Source: an uncultured Verrucomicrobia subdivision 3 bacterium (GTDB lineage: Bacteria > Verrucomicrobiota > Verrucomicrobiia > Limisphaerales > UBA11358). From it: 40,662 nucleotides of DNA. A model generated the notes under the pieces. It saw only the letters and a program-made list of their open reading frames with translations, made no database searches and had not been told where the DNA came from. Below are positions 38,517 to 40,662 of this stretch, in pieces. Location of the stretch: positions 1-40,662 of the forward strand of contig CAISYZ010000125.1 in assembly GCA_903889895.1 (NCBI GenBank). Direction: 5' to 3'. The first letter of the stretch is position 1. The number at the start of each line of letters is the position of its first letter. Both the position numbers and the translations under genes were made by a program.

Positions 38517-38558
38517 AAAAAATCGCGAACTGCACCCGTGGTCTGGGGTTGGTTCGCG
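38517..38558 (-). terminator. Leader terminator/attenuator directly before pyrR
   Basis: On the minus strand CGCGAAC (38552-38558) pairs with GTTCGCG (38524-38530), with an inner ACCC/GGGT pairing, followed by A and six T's that run into the pyrR ATG. A terminator at the very start of a pyr operon fits attenuation control. Because the hairpin occupies the place of a Shine-Dalgarno sequence, it could also block translation. Confidence 0.65.
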
Positions 38559-38582
38559 TTTTCAGTTTGTTTTTCATTTTTC

Positions 38583-38611
38583 CTTTGCCGCCTCGCTGGA
38601 CGGAGTTAAAG
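38583..38611 (-). promoter_or_regulatory. Candidate PyrR-binding hairpin in the pyrR leader
   Basis: On the minus strand the RNA would read CUUU-AACU-CCG-UCCAGCGAGG-CGG-C-AAAG. UCCAGCGAGGC fits the central UCCNGNGAGGY of the known PyrR-binding-loop consensus (ARUCCNGNGAGGYU); the two outer bases differ. CCG/CGG and CUUU/AAAG give a stem with an internal bulge, as in Bacillus pyr leaders. It lies 25 bases upstream of the leader terminator. Confidence 0.6.
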
Positions 38612-38623
38612 GAACAGATTTCT

Positions 38624-38845
38624 TTAATTCGTCGCGGCAGCCTGTCGGGATTTACGCCACTGGGCGCGATGTTTGATGATCCAATCCGTTAGGGCGCGCT
38701 CGAAGCCGATGTCATGGCCGGCCTTCTCGGACTCGATCCACTTGTGGCGCAGGATTTCCTCGCGCTCGGCCTGGAACTCGCGGTAAAGCGTGGAGTTCTT
38801 CAGCAAATCGTTCGCCGATGATGATTCTTTTGCGACGTTCGACAT
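38624..38845 (-). CDS. Small conserved soluble protein
   Basis: From ATG 38845 the protein has 73 residues, including LLKNSTLYREFQAEREEILR, HKWIESEKAGHDIGFERAL and WIIKHRAQWRKSR. This pattern (REF-x-A-E-R-E-E-I-L-R-H-K-W-x-x-S-E-x-x-G-x-D-I-G-x-E-x-A) is a small conserved domain seen in diverse bacteria, but I do not recall an assigned function. The gene has its own promoter and lies 107 bases upstream of pyrR on the same strand, so readthrough would enter the pyr leader. The frame to 38980 is not used. Confidence 0.7.
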   Translation of the reverse strand: MSNVAKESSSANDLLKNSTLYREFQAEREEILRHKWIESEKAGHDIGFERALTDWIIKHRAQWRKSRQAAATN

Positions 38846-38852
38846 GGTTGAT

Positions 38853-38880
38853 TTAATAACGAGTGTTAACTTAAGTCCAA
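38853..38880 (-). promoter_or_regulatory. Putative promoter of the 73-residue gene (possibly also pyrRB)
   Basis: On the minus strand TTGGAC (38875-38880), 16 bp, TATTAA (38853-38858), then seven bases to the ATG at 38845. No closer promoter for pyrR was found, so pyrRB may be expressed from here through the leader hairpins. Confidence 0.5.
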
Positions 38881-39017
38881 GCGGGGGTTCTGGCAAATGA
38901 AATCTGGAGCATGAAAATGCGGTGAAATTCAACGGCTTGCGGCGGCGGCGGGGACGGGCAAGTGTGCCGGCCAAAAACATTTCGACCCGACGGGCATTCG
39001 CGTTTATTTTCTACCTC

Positions 39018-39521
39018 ATGAGTGAGGAGATTTTTGACGTGGTCAACGAGTGCGACCAGGTGGTCGGGCAGAATACCCGACGCGAAGTGCATCGGCTGGG
39101 GTTGAAGCATCGCGCCGTTCATGTGCTGGTGTTCAATGCGCGCGGTGAAGTTTTTCTCCAGAAGCGCTCGCTGAAAAAGGACATCGCTGGCGGCAAGTGG
39201 GATTCGTCCGCGTCCGGCCATCTGGACACCGGCGAGCATTACGATGCCTGTGCGGTGCGCGAGGTGCGCGAGGAAATCGGGCTGCACCTGACGCAGACGC
39301 CGCAACGACTTTTCAAAATTGATGCGTGTCAGGAAACCGGCTGGGAATTCTGTTGGATTTATCGCTGCGTCAGCGAAGGGCCGTTTGTTTTGCATCCCGA
39401 TGAAATCGAGACGGGTGCGTGGTTCGCACCAGCGGCGGTGACGAAGTGGGTGGATGAAACCCCCGAGGATTTCGCAAGCTGTTTCGTGCTGTTGTGGGAA
39501 AAACATTTAAGCGCGCGCTAA
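39018..39521 (+). CDS. NUDIX hydrolase (YfcD/IDI-like)
   Basis: From ATG 39018 the protein has 167 residues. It carries the Nudix box as GHLDTGEHYDACAVREVREEIG (G-x5-E-x7-R-E-x-x-E-E-x-G), preceded by VLVFNARGEVFLQKRSLKK and IAGGKWDSSASG, as in YfcD and isopentenyl-diphosphate isomerase-like members. Late residues include EFCWIYRC and WFAPAAVTKWVDETPEDFA. Substrate unknown; probably a nucleoside diphosphate derivative. The upstream frame from 38922 overlaps a region without promoter or domain and is rejected. Confidence 0.88.
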   Translation: MSEEIFDVVNECDQVVGQNTRREVHRLGLKHRAVHVLVFNARGEVFLQKRSLKKDIAGGKWDSSASGHLDTGEHYDACAVREVREEIGLHLTQTPQRLFKIDACQETGWEFCWIYRCVSEGPFVLHPDEIETGAWFAPAAVTKWVDETPEDFASCFVLLWEKHLSAR

Positions 39522-39533
39522 AAAAATTTTGCC

Positions 39534-39719
39534 ATGCAAATTTCCGAACTCGCCCAAGTCCTCGTTGCCCTCGGTTGCCCCGCCGGGAAATCCGCCGATA
39601 TGGCCGCGCAACTCGACAAGCGCGCAAAACAATTGGCCGCTGAAAAAAATCGCAGTTACGAAGAAGCACTCAAACACTTGCTCATGCTGATGAAGCAAGG
39701 CTGGGCGGCTCCCAAATGA
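39534..39719 (+). CDS. Small helical hypothetical protein
   Basis: The 61-residue protein (starting MQISELAQVLVALGCP, ending MLMKQGWAAPK) looks like a compact helical bundle with a basic middle (LDKRAKQLAAEKNRSYEEAL). It starts 12 bases after the NUDIX gene, so the two are probably co-transcribed. No family is recognised. Confidence 0.6.
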   Translation: MQISELAQVLVALGCPAGKSADMAAQLDKRAKQLAAEKNRSYEEALKHLLMLMKQGWAAPK

Positions 39720-39722
39720 CGA

Positions 39723-39800
39723 AGCACGAATTTCAAAATGCGAATTGAGTTTGCCTTCCGCTGCTTGCGCGGTTATTCGTCATTCAAAATTCGCAATTTA
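39723..39800. repeat. AT-rich palindromic repeat related to the prepilin-leader repeats
   Basis: The left arm contains CGAATTTCAAAATGCGAATT and the right arm (39774-39798) ATTCGTCATTCAAAATTCGC followed by AATTT. The arms are imperfect inverses of each other around a variable loop. The same ATTCGTCAT and AAATTCG pieces are present at 22427-22461 and 23424-23458. It fills the gap between two plus-strand genes. Confidence 0.65.
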
Positions 39801-39802
39801 TT

Positions 39803-40360
39803 ATGATTCAGCCTTGGAAAAAGACCGGTTCCAAACCCGTCGGCGATTTTCGCATCTTCAAAATCCGTTCCGACACCCGCGTCAATCCGCGCACCGGTGG
39901 CGCGCATGATTTTTACGTCCTCGACAGTGTCGGCTGGGTCAACGTCGTCGCGCTCACGCCCGCGCGCGATCTGGTGATGATCCGGCAATACCGCGCCGGC
40001 TCGGACACGGTGGAGCTGGAAATTCCTGGCGGCATGATGGATCCCGGCGAGACCGATCCGGTGGCGACTGCGGTGCGAGAATTGCGCGAGGAAACAGGCT
40101 ACGAAGGCGAAAACGCGCGGCTACTCGGCAAAGTCTGGTCGAACCCCGCGATTCTCGCCAACCGCACTTACACTGTGCTCATCGAAAACTGCCGGCTGAA
40201 ACACGGCACGGACTTCGACCACGGCGAGGATTTGGCGACGGAACTGGTGCCGGTGGCGGAAATTCAGAAGCTGGTGGCGGAGGAAAAAATCGGCCACAGC
40301 CTCGTGGTCGCGGCGCTGTATTATTTTGATTTGTGGCAGCGCGGGATTAAAAAAGCCTGA
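39803..40360 (+). CDS. NUDIX hydrolase, ADP-ribose pyrophosphatase-like
   Basis: The 185-residue protein has the Nudix box GGMMDPGETDPVATAVRELREETGY and the upstream elements of ADP-ribose pyrophosphatases (VVALTPARDLVMIRQYRAG, ELEIPGG), then WSNPAILANRTYTVLIENC. ADP-ribose pyrophosphatases split ADP-ribose to AMP and ribose 5-phosphate and protect the cell from free ADP-ribose. The long N-terminal strand and QYR-x-G-x-x-x-x-x-x-E-I-P-G-G pattern favour this subgroup over general NUDIX members. The start follows the repeat by two bases. Confidence 0.9.
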   Translation: MIQPWKKTGSKPVGDFRIFKIRSDTRVNPRTGGAHDFYVLDSVGWVNVVALTPARDLVMIRQYRAGSDTVELEIPGGMMDPGETDPVATAVRELREETGYEGENARLLGKVWSNPAILANRTYTVLIENCRLKHGTDFDHGEDLATELVPVAEIQKLVAEEKIGHSLVVAALYYFDLWQRGIKKA

Positions 40361-40367
40361 CGTTTTC

Positions 40368-40622
40368 ATGCCGGTTCACCTTGAATGTCACCGTTGCACC
40401 GCCTGCTGCCGCTGGCCGGGCGAAGTGCGTTTGGAGGCGGCGGAGATTGCCAAAGTCGCCGCGCTTAAAAATATGGCCGAGGCGGATTTCATCGAGCGGC
40501 ACATGCGGCTCCGCCAAGACCGGTGTAAACGGCGGTTGAAAAGTGCGGCGGGCGGCGCTCGAAAAGTGCTGCACCTTCCGGGCAAAGAAGACTGTTTTTT
40601 CAGGGTTTCGTCAAGCTGTTGA
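40368..40622 (+). CDS. YkgJ-type cysteine-cluster protein, apparently truncated
   Basis: From ATG 40368 the protein opens as a YkgJ family member: C-x-x-C-x-x-C-C-R-W (CHRCTACCRWPGEVRL), then AAEIAKVAALKNMAEADFIERHMRLRQDR. In this family the conserved middle (a GLxL strand, then G-A/S-C, then further Cys) continues for another 60 or more residues. Here, after residue ~48, the sequence loses the pattern (CKRRLKSAAGGARKV) and a stop arrives at 84 residues, 40 bases before the window end. Either a frameshift or an edge artefact is likely. Cys-rich YkgJ proteins are thought to bind zinc or an iron-sulfur cluster. Confidence 0.6.
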   Translation: MPVHLECHRCTACCRWPGEVRLEAAEIAKVAALKNMAEADFIERHMRLRQDRCKRRLKSAAGGARKVLHLPGKEDCFFRVSSSC

Positions 40623-40662
40623 TTCCGCTTCGAGGTAGAAGCAGCAGGAGGGGGAGCTTCGA

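Noticed and set aside
1-40662. tRNA, rRNA or insertion-sequence transposase genes
   Set aside because: No tRNA-like cloverleaf pattern, rRNA signature or transposase motif was noticed on either strand; a covariance-model scan would be needed to exclude short RNAs.

Overview
The window looks like a chromosomal segment of a Verrucomicrobiota bacterium, probably of the Pedosphaera/Limisphaerales type. This is inferred from high GC content, scarce Shine-Dalgarno sequences, several families of dispersed intergenic palindromes (AGCCCAGGG, CCACAGATGG, ACCACGAAATACAC types), YXWGXW-repeat and Asn-rich Asp-box secreted proteins, and a Ycf46/Ycf35-type gene cluster. No rRNA, tRNA, CRISPR array or transposase gene was seen.

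Layout. 1-664: end of an SPFH/band 7 gene. 665-3790: a single fused nuclease-methylase (type IIG-like) gene framed by inverted copies of a ~130-bp composite repeat. 3658-4658: a repeat-rich non-coding kilobase that ends in eleven 21-bp tandem units. 4659-7211: small secreted or membrane proteins (two Tyr/Trp-rich secreted proteins, a DUF3309-like peptide, a two-domain HMA metal-binding protein). 7394-11825: hypothetical genes, a VOC protein, a secreted protein, a membrane protein, rnhB and yraN.

11835-20434 (minus strand): fourteen tightly packed genes that look like one transcription unit headed by an ECF sigma factor. The order is sigma factor, small protein, rhomboid-like protein without the catalytic Ser/His, PflX-like radical SAM protein, small protein, Ycf46-type AAA ATPase, two-TM protein, Ycf35/DUF1257, FlbD-like, DUF2997, a membrane protein with an S26 signal-peptidase-like domain lacking the catalytic Ser/Lys, TPR protein, PilT ATPase, four-TM protein. 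A candidate ECF promoter lies just upstream. This is the best candidate in the window for an uncharacterised system.

20559-27515: a lipoprotein gene (minus), then a plus-strand minor-pseudopilin operon (gspF, H-, I-, J- and K-like), then three genes for an envelope-associated set with zinc-ribbon, coiled-coil and TPR modules; a related TPR gene converges on them. 27508-32280 (minus): TPR protein, LolA-like protein and Lon in one operon, then Hsp20 and a 52-residue His/Cys-tailed membrane peptide. 32363-37031 (mainly plus): thioesterase, purF-deoC and a Wzz-like protein, with a minus-strand Asp-box propeller. 37035-38516 (minus): pyrB and pyrR, preceded by a leader with a PyrR-binding-loop-like hairpin and a terminator hairpin. 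38624-40622: a small conserved gene, two NUDIX hydrolases, a small protein and a short YkgJ-like gene.

Regulation. At least eight genes have a plausible -35/-10 pair whose -10 ends only 6-12 nt before the ATG, which suggests leaderless or nearly leaderless transcripts are common in this organism.
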